Below the pieces are notes generated by a model, which saw nothing but the letters and a program-made list of their open reading frames with translations, searched no databases and had not been told where the DNA came from. 64,000 nt of DNA from Paucibacter sp. KBW04 (GTDB taxonomy: Bacteria; Pseudomonadota; Gammaproteobacteria; Burkholderiales; Burkholderiaceae_C), in the NCBI RefSeq assembly GCF_003852425.1, contig NZ_QAJN01000010.1, positions 724 to 64,723 of the forward strand, written 5' to 3'. The translations under genes were made by a program, and so were the position numbers. Below, one piece after another: positions 10,001-18,815 of the stretch (the stretch's first letter is position 1; every line of letters starts with the position of its first letter).

Positions 10001-11071
10001 CTAGCCCCGCATTCTTTTGCAGGAGTCGCGCCTGACCAGGCGCGGCGCGGGCATCTCAATCTGCGGCTCTTCCCCCGCCAGCAGCTGCAGCATGGCCTGT
10101 GCGGCCAACTGGCCTAACTCGTAATTGGGCTGGTGCACGGTGGTCAGCGGTGGCAGAGAGAACTGCGAGCTGGCCATATCGTCAAAGCCCACCAGGGAGA
10201 CGTCATCGGGCACCCGTAGCGAGCGCTTGTGCAGGGCCAGGGCGGCGCCTACCGCCATCTGGTCATTGGCCGCAAAGATCGCGCTGAAGGGCTGGCGGCT
10301 GCTCAGCAGGTTTTCTACCGCCAACATGCCGCTGACCTCGTGGTAGGCCCCGGGCACGACCAGCTTGGGCTCGAACGCCAGGCCGGCTTCTTCCAAGGCG
10401 GCGCGATAACCGCGCAGGCGCTCGGTGGCGTCGGGATGCTCGTCTTCGCCGGAGATGAAGGCAATCTGCTTGTGGCCGAGGTCGGTCAGATGCTGGGTGG
10501 CCAGGCGGGCACCCTCGAAGTTGTCGAAGTTCAGGGTGTAGAGGCCGGGGCTGCTGAGCGTACGGCCGGTGGCCACCACGGGCAGTTGCAGGGCGCAATC
10601 GGCCAGGGCCTGGTCGCTCAGGCGCCCGGTGAGCACGATGATGCCGTCGACCCGGCGCGAATGCAGCATGGTGATGCAACGCGCCTCGGTGGCGGCGTTC
10701 CAGTGCCCGCTGACGAACAAGGGGCTGAAGCCCGCAGGGTCCAGGGTTTCTTCGATGCCGCGCAGGGCCGCGCCGTAAAAAGGGCTGTCGATGGCCTGGG
10801 TGATCACGCCGATGCTCATGGAGCGGCCGCCGGCCAGACCCCGCGCAATCGGGTTGGGCACAAAGCCCAGCTCGGCGATGGCTTTGTCCACCGCCTCGCG
10901 CTTGGCCTCGCGCACGCCCGCCGTGCCGTTGAGGATGCGCGAGACGGTGCTGAGCGAAACCCCCGCGGCCTTGGCCACCATTTCAATCGTCACCAAGCCC
11001 TCTGGGTTGAGCTGACGGGGTCGATTGTTTGGGCTTGGAACCGGTGGCTTGGGCTTCTTCATCGCTCTCAT
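10001..11071 (-). CDS. LacI-family transcriptional regulator of the beta-glucan locus
   Basis: 356 residues from the ATG giving MRAMKKPKPP (a start three codons later is equally possible); the open frame upstream runs into the GH17 gene. Residues 28-50 are the helix-turn-helix VTIEMVAKAAGVSLSTVSRILNG split over two helices, followed by the hinge region and a periplasmic-binding-protein-like effector domain (MSIGVITQAIDSPFYG through SLVGFDDMASSQFSLPPLTTV). It is the last gene of the leftward glucanase unit, 55 bases after GH17. I infer that it binds the two GAAAGCGCTTTC operators at 18635 and 18755 and responds to a laminari-oligosaccharide or glucose. Confidence 0.9.
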   Translation of the reverse strand: MRAMKKPKPPVPSPNNRPRQLNPEGLVTIEMVAKAAGVSLSTVSRILNGTAGVREAKREAVDKAIAELGFVPNPIARGLAGGRSMSIGVITQAIDSPFYGAALRGIEETLDPAGFSPLFVSGHWNAATEARCITMLHSRRVDGIIVLTGRLSDQALADCALQLPVVATGRTLSSPGLYTLNFDNFEGARLATQHLTDLGHKQIAFISGEDEHPDATERLRGYRAALEEAGLAFEPKLVVPGAYHEVSGMLAVENLLSSRQPFSAIFAANDQMAVGAALALHKRSLRVPDDVSLVGFDDMASSQFSLPPLTTVHQPNYELGQLAAQAMLQLLAGEEPQIEMPAPRLVRRDSCKRMRG

Positions 11072-11126
11072 GGGGCGCGGGGCGGGGATGCGGCTGCGAG
11101 TGTATCGCCTGGCCCCCGGCGCAAGC

Positions 11127-12056
11127 CTAGGCCCAGTCGAGCATGGCCTGTTTGGCTTGGCGGCTGACCTTGTACAAGCCCCAGTGCTTCTCGGGTTCCA
11201 GCGGGTCGGGTGAGCCCTTCCAGGGTTCGTCAAAGGCCTCGAAGACAAAGCAAAGAATGCCTTCGCCGTCCGTCCATGCCAGCAGATCGCGCAGATAGAC
11301 GGCTTGCAAGTCCTCGGAGGTGTTGTGCGGTTCGATACCGCGACCATTGGAGTTGGTCGCCCAGCCGGCCTCGGTGATCACCACCGGCTTGTCGGGGTAG
11401 AGCTGGGCCACGCTGAGGTAGTTCTCGCGGGTGTAGTTCAAGGCCTCGTGGATGTGCTTGTACTCCCAGACCGGGTAGCTGTGCAGGGAGATGAAGTCCA
11501 GCTCGGCCACCAGGTCCTTGAGCTTGTGCCACCAGGGCACATAGTTCTCGCAAAAGGTCACCGGCTGTTTGACGCTGCGTTTGACCCGCCGCACATGCTC
11601 GATCATGCGCGGCACCGGCACATAGTGATCGGTCCAGTCCACCGTGGCTTCATTGCCCACGGCGACGGCGAAGACGAGCTCGGGGTTGGCATTGGCCAAT
11701 TCAATCAAGCGGCCGACTTCGGCCTCGTTCTCGGCGATGCTGGCCTCGAGCTGGGCCTCGCTGTACTGGCCGCCCCAAGGGCAGCCGAAGTTATTCATCT
11801 CCGCGCCCAGATAGGCGCCCAGCATGACTTGAAAGTTCAGGCCTTCTTCGCGTATCACCTCCAGCACCCGCTGTGCATGCAGGCTGCAGTCGTAGAGGCG
11901 CAGCAGGCGCCAATGCGGCTGGAGCATCAGCAAGTCCTCCAGAATTTCTTCACGGGAGGGGTAGACGCGGCTGTCGGGGCTTTGCCCCTCGCGGTAGCCG
12001 GAGTAGCAAATGGCGCGGCCGGTAGGTAGATTCAACATCGTCTGTTTTGTTTTCAT
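11127..12056 (-). CDS. Glycoside hydrolase family 17-like beta-1,3-glucanase, cytosolic
   Basis: 309 residues without a signal peptide. The acid/base glutamate is in VAVGNEATVDW (E136) and the nucleophile in VVITEAGW (E229), the two hallmarks of GH17 in a TIM barrel. FEAFDEPWKGS near the C-terminus is shared with the other two GH17-like proteins of this locus. Predicted to act on imported beta-1,3-gluco-oligosaccharides in the cytoplasm. Its ATG overlaps the stop of the transporter-GH17 fusion by four bases (ATGA), so the two are translationally coupled. It could alternatively be a transglucosylase, which GH17 members also include. Confidence 0.85.
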   Translation of the reverse strand: MKTKQTMLNLPTGRAICYSGYREGQSPDSRVYPSREEILEDLLMLQPHWRLLRLYDCSLHAQRVLEVIREEGLNFQVMLGAYLGAEMNNFGCPWGGQYSEAQLEASIAENEAEVGRLIELANANPELVFAVAVGNEATVDWTDHYVPVPRMIEHVRRVKRSVKQPVTFCENYVPWWHKLKDLVAELDFISLHSYPVWEYKHIHEALNYTRENYLSVAQLYPDKPVVITEAGWATNSNGRGIEPHNTSEDLQAVYLRDLLAWTDGEGILCFVFEAFDEPWKGSPDPLEPEKHWGLYKVSRQAKQAMLDWA

Positions 12057-14518
12057 TCTTCAAACTTGAGCTTGCCGTCCTTGTTCCACAAGCCCCAAAA
12101 AGCGCCGACATCCCCTTCCTGACCGACCTTCCAGGCCTCGTCAAAGGCCGCGAAATAGAACACATCCACATTCGCCTGCTTGGCCCATTGCTGGGTGTCG
12201 AGGAAGTAGCGCATGGCCCCATCCTGCGAGGGCCTGGCGCCATGGAAGGCGCTGCCTTGATCGGGCCAGCCGGTCTCGCTGATGATGACGCGCTTGCCGC
12301 CGGCCACGGCCTGGGTGCGCTGCCACATGTCTTGCATATAGGCCACCGCCTGCTCGCGCGGGCAGCCTTCCCAGAAGGGGTAGCAATTGCTCAGGATGAC
12401 GTCGCAGGCGGCGGTGATGCGCGGGTGCTGCTCAAACAAATAATAGGCATCGACATAGCCCACGGGCACGCCGGGCAGGGCTTCTTTGACCCGCTCAATC
12501 GTGGCCAGCAACTCATCCTCGGACATGTCTTTGCGCAGCAGCACCTCATTGCCCACGGCCACCAGATCGGCGTGGCCGGCGCGGGCGACGGCGATCAAGC
12601 CCTCGATCTCGCGCTCATTGATGGCTTTGTTGCTGCCCAGCCAGGCGCCGACCAGGGTCTTGAGGCCTAACTCGTGGGCGATGCGTGGTGTTTGCTCATG
12701 GCCATCGGTGCAGGAGAAGCTGCGTATCCATTGGGTGTGGGGCCGGATGATTTCCAGACGCTGCCGAATTTGCGGGGCGCTGATTCTGGCGCCGGGAGCC
12801 TGGCCCTCGGTATAGGGGCTGAAGCACAGGCCATGGACGCCTTGGTGCAAGGCCTGGCGGAACTCCAGGCTCAAGGCCGCCCTGGCTGCGCTGGAAAGCG
12901 CCGGTTCCGCCTGCGATGGCGAGGCCGGCAGGCCCTGGCCTTCAAGGCCGTGGAAGTGGAAGCGGTTTGACGTCGAGCCGTCTGGCGATCGCGACATCGA
13001 AGGGGGGAGTGAAGTGGAGGGCATGGCGGTTTGCATCGAGGGCGTGGGCAGTTCGTCTGGTTCTAGGGTTGAGGCCGTGGAGTTGGGCGGCGACGCATAT
13101 TCCTGATCGGGCTCTGGGCTTGCGGTGGAATCGGGCGATGGCATCGCGCTGGGCGCGGGCGCTTGGGCGCGGCGGATGGCCAGCTCCGAGGCCATGGTGT
13201 CCACGGTCTTCTCGTCCAGTTCGTAGAACCAGAGTGCCGCCACGGCCAGGGCCGCGCCCACGGCGGGGATCAGGCTCATCATCTTGACAATGCCGTCGAT
13301 GGTTTGCGCGCTCTGTGCCGCGTTGGCCTGGTAGCCGTAAAAGCTCAGCAACCAACCGGCGCCCGCGCCGCCCACCGCCCAACCCAGCTTCTGCGCGAAG
13401 GAGGCGGCGGAGAACACCAGGCCGGTGGCGCGACGCCCGTTCTTCCATTCGGCGTAGTCGGCCGTGTCGGCATACATGGCCCAGACCAGGGGTGCCGTGG
13501 GTGCCGCACACAGATTGATCAAGGTGTTCGCACCCCAGACCAGGGCTAGATTGTCGGAAGGTACAAAGTAGAAGGCGGCGGTCAAGAGGGCCGTGACCGA
13601 CATCGAGACCATATAGAAATTGCGCTTGCCAAAGCGCTTGGACAAGGCCGGTGTCAGCATCACCCCGACGATGAAGGCCACGGCGCCGGTCGTCATCACA
13701 GGGCCGAACCAGTCCTTGCCGCCGGGCACGACGTTCTCAAAGTAAAAGATGGTGACCGTGCCACGGATATTGTTGAAGGTCAGGGCGGCGATGCCCACGG
13801 CACACAAGACCAGCCAGGGGCGGTTGGCCAGCAGGTCTTTGACGTCGTTTTTGAGGCTGGTCTTCTGGCTCAGCTCCGGGTGCACGCGCTCCTGGGTGAG
13901 GGCGAAGCAGGCCCAGTAGAAAATGACGGCGATGACCGAGTAGATCAGCATGGTCATCTGCCAGCCGCGCGGCGAGGTGTCGCTGCCGCCGAAGTAATGC
14001 GCCATGGGCATGGCGGTATTGACGATGACGAACACCGGCAGCAGAGCCATCACAAAGCGATAGCCCGAGGCGCTGGTGCGCTGTTTGGAGTCGGGGGTCA
14101 GCACGCCCAGCAAGGCGGAGTAGGGGATGTTGATGGCCGAATAAGCCACCATCATCAGGCTCAGCGTGACATAGGCATAAACGACCTTGGCCGTGCCTTG
14201 CAGATTGGGCACGGTGAAGGTGGCCACGGCCGTCACGGCCATGGGGATGGCCATCCACAGCAGATAGGGCCTGAAGAAACCCCAGCGCGTGCGGGTGCGA
14301 TCGGCGATCGCTCCGATGACCGGGTCTATCACCGCATCGCCCATGCGGGTGACCAGGAGCATGGTGCCCATGGTCGCGGCGCTGAGCAGGAAGACGTCGG
14401 TGTAGTACTTGGCGATGAAGATGGAGAACATCTGCCAAAACATATTGGAGGCCAAGTCGCCGAAGCCGTAGCCAACCTTTTCGCGGACCGAGAGCTGGTG
14501 TTCTGATGCTTGTGTCAT
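12053..14518 (-). CDS. GPH-family sugar transporter fused to a C-terminal GH17 domain
   Basis: 821 residues, nearly twice the normal length of a glycoside-pentoside-hexuronide (GPH/MelB type) cation symporter. Residues 1 to about 450 are a complete transporter: VGYGFGDLASNMFWQM, MGDAVIDPVIGAIADRTRTRWG and about twelve helices. Residues 452-555 are a Pro/Ser/Thr-rich linker. From about 558 to the end is a GH17 domain beginning VHGLCFSPYTEGQ, with VAVGNEVLL (acid/base) and VIISETGWP (nucleophile). Because both ends of this transporter fold normally face the cytoplasm, the glucanase would sit at the inner mouth of the transporter and cut substrate as it enters. The gene overlaps the next GH17 gene by ATGA. 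Confidence 0.85.
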   Translation of the reverse strand: MTQASEHQLSVREKVGYGFGDLASNMFWQMFSIFIAKYYTDVFLLSAATMGTMLLVTRMGDAVIDPVIGAIADRTRTRWGFFRPYLLWMAIPMAVTAVATFTVPNLQGTAKVVYAYVTLSLMMVAYSAINIPYSALLGVLTPDSKQRTSASGYRFVMALLPVFVIVNTAMPMAHYFGGSDTSPRGWQMTMLIYSVIAVIFYWACFALTQERVHPELSQKTSLKNDVKDLLANRPWLVLCAVGIAALTFNNIRGTVTIFYFENVVPGGKDWFGPVMTTGAVAFIVGVMLTPALSKRFGKRNFYMVSMSVTALLTAAFYFVPSDNLALVWGANTLINLCAAPTAPLVWAMYADTADYAEWKNGRRATGLVFSAASFAQKLGWAVGGAGAGWLLSFYGYQANAAQSAQTIDGIVKMMSLIPAVGAALAVAALWFYELDEKTVDTMASELAIRRAQAPAPSAMPSPDSTASPEPDQEYASPPNSTASTLEPDELPTPSMQTAMPSTSLPPSMSRSPDGSTSNRFHFHGLEGQGLPASPSQAEPALSSAARAALSLEFRQALHQGVHGLCFSPYTEGQAPGARISAPQIRQRLEIIRPHTQWIRSFSCTDGHEQTPRIAHELGLKTLVGAWLGSNKAINEREIEGLIAVARAGHADLVAVGNEVLLRKDMSEDELLATIERVKEALPGVPVGYVDAYYLFEQHPRITAACDVILSNCYPFWEGCPREQAVAYMQDMWQRTQAVAGGKRVIISETGWPDQGSAFHGARPSQDGAMRYFLDTQQWAKQANVDVFYFAAFDEAWKVGQEGDVGAFWGLWNKDGKLKFEE

Positions 14519-14532
14519 GGGCTGCGCTTTGT

Positions 14533-15429
14533 TCAGGCTTGCTTATGCCAGGGGAATTGGCCCTTGCCGCGGGGTGCCGCCTCGCCATAGCCGCCGACCT
14601 TGTCGTAGACGCGCACATAGTCGACGACCAGCTCGGCCGGGAAGCGGGTTTGTTCGTTAGGTGCGCCGGGGAAATTGCCGCCGACCGCCACATTCATCAG
14701 CAGGTAAAAGGGCTGATCGAAGGGCGCCGGCCAAGGATTCAGATCGGAGGCCTTGGCCGCATGGATGCCCAGGCCGCCGCGGCTCTTGCTGGAGCTCCAC
14801 CAAAAGGACTGGGTCTTGGTCAGCACATCGTCCACGTAGAAGCGGATCTCGCCCGGCTCCCATTCCACCGCATAGACATGCCAGTCGCTCACCAGGCTGC
14901 CGCTGGGCAGATCATGCACATGGGTGAGCAGGGAGCGGGCCGGAAACTCGGAGCCGAAGTGGATGCTGTTCAGCACCTGCTGCGGCTTCTCGCCCACGAT
15001 CTCCATCACATCGATCTCGCCGGACGCTGCCCAGCCGCCATAACGGTCGTCCTGCGGCAGCAGCCAGAGCGCGGGCCACAAGCCCTTGCCCCAGGGCACT
15101 TTGGCGCGGAATTCAAAGCGGCCGTAGAGCTTGGTGAACAAGGGCGCGCCGTCACGCTTGCGGGTCTTGAGCCGGGCCGAGGTGTAGCCGCAGCCATGCA
15201 AGGGCGCTTTGACCGCGCGAAGGGTCAGCAGGCTGTCGGCCACCGTCACGTTCTCGGGCTCGGCGGTGTAGTACTGCAACTCCTCATTGCCCCAGCCGGG
15301 CACCCAGACATGCTTGCGGTAGTCGTAAAAGCCATTGCCCAGGTCAAAGTCCCATTTGCTGCGGTCTACCGCATCGCCCTCGAACTCGTCATGCCAGACC
15401 AGGGTCCAGCCCTCTCGTTTGGACTGCAT
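14533..15429 (-). CDS. GH16-family beta-1,3-glucanase (laminarinase-like), no signal peptide
   Basis: 298 residues from the ATG giving MQSKREGWTLVW. The catalytic GH16 motif GEIDVMEIVGE is present with E138, D140 and E143, preceded by GLWPALWLLP and followed by the WHVYAVEWEPGEIRFYVDD strand region of laminarinase-type (GH16_3) enzymes. The start lies 7 bases beyond the lipoprotein GH17 stop and any upstream extension would run inside that gene, so no secretion signal is available. It therefore looks cytosolic, unusual for an endo-acting GH16. Possible substrates are imported laminari-oligosaccharides. Confidence 0.9.
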   Translation of the reverse strand: MQSKREGWTLVWHDEFEGDAVDRSKWDFDLGNGFYDYRKHVWVPGWGNEELQYYTAEPENVTVADSLLTLRAVKAPLHGCGYTSARLKTRKRDGAPLFTKLYGRFEFRAKVPWGKGLWPALWLLPQDDRYGGWAASGEIDVMEIVGEKPQQVLNSIHFGSEFPARSLLTHVHDLPSGSLVSDWHVYAVEWEPGEIRFYVDDVLTKTQSFWWSSSKSRGGLGIHAAKASDLNPWPAPFDQPFYLLMNVAVGGNFPGAPNEQTRFPAELVVDYVRVYDKVGGYGEAAPRGKGQFPWHKQA

Positions 15430-15436
15430 GGCGGGC

Positions 15437-17158
15437 TCACTTGTTCCAGTAAACAGCGTCGATCGTGAGCTTGACATCGCTGCCAGCCGCATTGCCGGTA
15501 TAGGCATAGCGGTCGGCCAGCACAAAGCGGCCGAGGATGAGGGACAGATCCAGCTTGGGGTTCTTGCTGACAAAGTCCGCCACGGGGATGAGGACCTGGT
15601 GCCAGTTGCCGTCGTTGACATAGCCATAGCTGCCGCTGGCAATCTGCAGATAGGCTTCTTGCTGTACGCGGTCAGCGGTGTCGCTGATCAGGCCGATCTC
15701 GATCTTGCCGGGGTAGGTGGTCTTGATGCTGAAGCGCAGGCTGCCGTTGGCATAACCGGAGAGATTGGTGGTGACTTCGCTGCGCGACTGATACAGCATG
15801 CCCCAACCCCAGGTCTCGGGCTTGGGCTCCACTTCCAGGGCCTGCGGCCCATCGCCGGGTGCGAAGTCGGCCACCGACTGCCAGAAGGTTTTGACAAAGG
15901 GGTCGAATTGCAGGCCGGCCTCGCGCAGTTCGGAGCTGGTCGTGGCGTCGGCATAGATCACATAACGATCTTGGGCGACGGCAGGGTTGATCACGGCGGG
16001 CTGGAAGTAGACCGCGTCCGCATCGCTCAAGGAGGCGGTGGCCGGCTCGCTGGCGTCGCCGCTGGGCACCCATTGGGCGGCCGGGATCAGGTCCTTGATG
16101 GCGTAGCGCGCCTGGCGCTTCACATTGAACAAGCCCCATTTGTCGTCGCCTTGCTTCCAGGGCTCGTCAAAGGCTTCAAAGTAAAACACGGCCTTGGGGC
16201 CCGCGCCCGAACGGCCTTCGGCGGCCCAGGCGGCCAGTCGGTCCAGATACATTTTTTGATTGACGGGATGGGCGCGGAACTTCAGCTTGCCCACGTCGAC
16301 CGCATTCCAGCCCGTCTCGCCGATGGTGATGGGCAGATCGGCCCGGCCCATTTGGTTCAAATGGTCCCGCGCCAGTTGGTATTGGCGGCGCGCTTCGGTG
16401 ATGGCCGCGTCCATCATGGCTTTGGCGCGATCGGTCGCAGGCTTGTCGGTTTGGCGCCAGTCCCAGAGCTTGTCCACAAAGACGGTGTCCAATTCGGGGT
16501 AGGTGTGCAGGGAGGCAAAGTCGATCTGGTCCGTGACCACCGAGTTTTGCGCTCCGGCCCAGTAGGCATAGTTGTCGTCCGTGGTCAGGGGCTGGCTGAT
16601 CTTGGCGCGCAGGGTTTTCAGATAGCCCGCCATGGTTTCGGGGCTGATGGGGTTGAGCGACCAGCTCACCATGTTCTCGTTGCCCACGCTGACGGCCAGC
16701 ACGATATCGCTATAGCTATTGGCCAGATCGGCCGCACGGCTGAGCTGGGCCTGGTTGAAGCCTTCATTGCCGCTTTGCAGATAAACGCCCAGCTGGACCT
16801 TGATGTCCAAGTTGTATTTGCGGATGACTTGCAGCGTGCCGCGGCCGACCTTGTCGTCGCTGTCGAACAGGCGGATCAGGCCAAAGCCGGCCTGGATCAG
16901 CAGTTCCAAGTCCTGCTTGATATTGGCTTCGGGGATGGTCTCAGCGGCCAGGCCGGCCTCATTGACGGCCGTGCGGTAGGGCGAGTAAGCCACCGCCTTG
17001 CGGGCGTTGAACTGCGCACTCAAGGGCCTGACCGAGCTGTTGTGCAGATCGGGTGTGGAACCCCCGCCGCCGCAAGCAGCCAAGCTCAGGGTCAAGGACA
17101 AGGCCAGGCCGGCTGCCAGCAGCCGACGCAGGGGATGGATCAATCGAAGGAATTTCAT
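15437..17158 (-). CDS. GH17-like lipoprotein with C-terminal carbohydrate-binding-like domain
   Basis: 573 residues. The signal ends in lipobox LAAC followed by GGGG, so the mature protein is lipid-anchored. The GH17-like barrel spans about residues 55-370: VAVSVGNENMVSW (written in the gene as LAVSVGNE) holds the acid/base and ITIGETGWNAV the nucleophile, with FEAFDEPWKQG near its end. Residues 380-573 are beta-rich with aromatic residues (WGWGMLYQSR, NDGNWHQVLIPV), resembling a carbohydrate-binding module. Likely a surface or periplasmic beta-1,3-glucanase or transglucosylase that prepares oligosaccharides for the porin and transporter. Cotranscribed with porin upstream (25 bases) and GH16 downstream. 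Confidence 0.85.
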   Translation of the reverse strand: MKFLRLIHPLRRLLAAGLALSLTLSLAACGGGGSTPDLHNSSVRPLSAQFNARKAVAYSPYRTAVNEAGLAAETIPEANIKQDLELLIQAGFGLIRLFDSDDKVGRGTLQVIRKYNLDIKVQLGVYLQSGNEGFNQAQLSRAADLANSYSDIVLAVSVGNENMVSWSLNPISPETMAGYLKTLRAKISQPLTTDDNYAYWAGAQNSVVTDQIDFASLHTYPELDTVFVDKLWDWRQTDKPATDRAKAMMDAAITEARRQYQLARDHLNQMGRADLPITIGETGWNAVDVGKLKFRAHPVNQKMYLDRLAAWAAEGRSGAGPKAVFYFEAFDEPWKQGDDKWGLFNVKRQARYAIKDLIPAAQWVPSGDASEPATASLSDADAVYFQPAVINPAVAQDRYVIYADATTSSELREAGLQFDPFVKTFWQSVADFAPGDGPQALEVEPKPETWGWGMLYQSRSEVTTNLSGYANGSLRFSIKTTYPGKIEIGLISDTADRVQQEAYLQIASGSYGYVNDGNWHQVLIPVADFVSKNPKLDLSLILGRFVLADRYAYTGNAAGSDVKLTIDAVYWNK

Positions 17159-17183
17159 GGTGCTAGCCTTGATCTGTGTCGGG

Positions 17184-18563
17184 TCAGAACACGTAGAGGG
17201 CGCCGAGCCCGAACCAGTTCCCGTTGCTGCTCACACGGGAGTCGACATTGGTGAAGGCCGAGTTGCCCGGCATGGACATGGGCGAAAGCCCTTTGCGGCC
17301 GTAATGCACCATGCCCGCCATGCCGTAGACCTGCAGGCCCTCGAGCACCGTGTAGTTCAGGCCCACCGTGTTGACCAAGGCCGAATTGCTTTGGCCGCGT
17401 TCGCTGGGGTTTTTGGTGCTGGCGGTGCCCAGGTAAGCGAGGCCGGTGTGGGCCGTCCAGGCGCCGAGTTTGTAGCGCAGGCCGGCCATCAGATCGACGG
17501 ATACGGCGGCATAGCCGGGGTTGTTGACCCGCAGCGTGGTCCCATCGGCTTGCGGGAAGTCCAGGGCGCCACCCCAGTCCACATTGAAGGGGTTGTTCCA
17601 GAGGTCATTCGGCGGACCTTGGGTCGTGATCACCGCATGGGCGCCGCTCCAGCGATTGCGTCGCAGGCCGCCGCTGATTTCGATGCGCGAGTCGATGTTG
17701 TAACGCGCCATCACCATGGCAATGCTCTGGCCGGAAGGGCCTAGCTTGACGTCGTCGGCAGGGAAGGGGGTCAGGCTTTTGAAGGGGCCATGGCCCCAGG
17801 CTTGCGGGTTGCCGTTGCGGGCGTCTTGGTAAAAGGCGTCCACCACCAACTCACCCTTGTGAAACTGGGCGTAGAGCTCCCAGAAGCGGGGCTTGTTGAT
17901 CTTGAAGGCGGTGTTGCCGCGGTCGTAGGTGGCCTCCAGCACGAGGTCGCCATCCAGCACATCGAAGATGCGCGAGGTGTAGCGCACGGCCTGGCTGAGC
18001 AAGCCATAGCCTGCGCCCGAGGAGGCCCAGACATCGGCCACGCCGATATTGGTGCCGTAAGGGTAGTCGGCCACGCTCCAGGCGCGAGTACTCATGGCGC
18101 CTATGCGCAGGCTGCCGTAGTCCTCATGGCTGAGCGCGATATTGCGGTCGTACCAGAAGCCGGGAATGTCTTCCTTGCCATCGCGCCAACGCTGGCTGAG
18201 CAGGCCGGAGAGCTTGAAGCCTTTGCCGAGGTCAAACTTTGCGCCCAGCCAGGGCTCAAACAGGGTCACATGGGTGTTGCCTGCGCCGTAGGGTTTGTTG
18301 GCGCCGATCTGATCGGCCCAGGAGAACTGCTTGTCGGCCCCGGCCACCACCTGGCAGTTGTCGCAGTAGTTGGAGACCCGCAATGCCTCGGCCTTGGCGA
18401 ATCCGGTCAGGCTGAAGGGGCCGAAATCAAAGGCCTGAGTGGCACCTGCGCCCGCCAGGCCCAGGGCCAGGACGGCCAAGCGCACTCGCGTTGCGGAAGG
18501 AAGCGGCCGGCGAGCCTGCTGAGGTCGGGACTGAGACGCAAGGGCCGTTGAGTCGGTGTGCAT
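17184..18563 (-). CDS. Outer-membrane carbohydrate porin-like beta-barrel protein
   Basis: 459 residues from the ATG giving MHTDSTALAS; an upstream ATG at 18620 would add 19 residues. A hydrophobic signal segment (VRLAVLALGLAGAGATQAF) follows a long basic n-region. The mature part has alternating amphipathic strands rich in Tyr, Trp and Gly and ends in the aromatic sequence LGALYVF, the terminal Phe recognised by the BAM machinery. I do not recognise the exact family. As first gene of the leftward glucanase unit it probably passes laminari-oligosaccharides across the outer membrane, replacing the SusC/TonB system used in Bacteroidota. Operators at 18635 and 18755 lie upstream. Confidence 0.75.
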   Translation of the reverse strand: MHTDSTALASQSRPQQARRPLPSATRVRLAVLALGLAGAGATQAFDFGPFSLTGFAKAEALRVSNYCDNCQVVAGADKQFSWADQIGANKPYGAGNTHVTLFEPWLGAKFDLGKGFKLSGLLSQRWRDGKEDIPGFWYDRNIALSHEDYGSLRIGAMSTRAWSVADYPYGTNIGVADVWASSGAGYGLLSQAVRYTSRIFDVLDGDLVLEATYDRGNTAFKINKPRFWELYAQFHKGELVVDAFYQDARNGNPQAWGHGPFKSLTPFPADDVKLGPSGQSIAMVMARYNIDSRIEISGGLRRNRWSGAHAVITTQGPPNDLWNNPFNVDWGGALDFPQADGTTLRVNNPGYAAVSVDLMAGLRYKLGAWTAHTGLAYLGTASTKNPSERGQSNSALVNTVGLNYTVLEGLQVYGMAGMVHYGRKGLSPMSMPGNSAFTNVDSRVSSNGNWFGLGALYVF

Positions 18564-18634
18564 GGCGAGAGCGCCCGGGGGCGTGCTGTTGGTCTGAGGG
18601 TTGGGGGCTTCAAGAGCCAAGCCTGGCTTGTTCG

Positions 18635-18648
18635 TGAAAGCGCTTTCA
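18635..18648. promoter_or_regulatory. LacI-family operator 1
   Basis: TGAAAGCGCTTTCA is a perfect 14-base palindrome with the central CG typical of LacI-family operators. It lies 72 bases upstream of the porin start, on the left-unit side of the divergent intergenic region. It shares its core with operator 2, 120 bases away, a spacing that would allow looping by a tetrameric regulator or independent control of each unit. Confidence 0.85.
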
Positions 18649-18754
18649 AAGCATATGGCATGCGGATCGATCCGGTCAACGCCCGCAATTCAGTATTTTC
18701 CCCATGCTGGTGCGCCTTGTTTCATTTCAGTGCGGGTAAACCTGAGGATGAAAA

Positions 18755-18770
18755 TTGAAAGCGCTTTCAA
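18755..18770. promoter_or_regulatory. LacI-family operator 2
   Basis: TTGAAAGCGCTTTCAA is a perfect 16-base palindrome containing the same core as operator 1. It lies 46 bases before the GH81 start and would overlap or abut the right-unit promoter. The only LacI gene in the window (10001-11071) is the likely ligand-responsive repressor. Confidence 0.88.
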
Positions 18771-18788
18771 TATCATTGTGGCCAGACG

Positions 18789-18800
18789 CGCAAATTTGCG
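18789..18800. promoter_or_regulatory. Perfect 12-bp palindrome in the GH81 leader
   Basis: CGCAAATTTGCG lies 15 bases upstream of the GH81 ATG, just before the AAGGA ribosome-binding site at 18804-18808. It differs from the LacI operators. It may be the site of another regulator or a short leader hairpin; no partner is known. Confidence 0.35.
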
Positions 18801-18815
18801 TGTAAGGACCGAACG

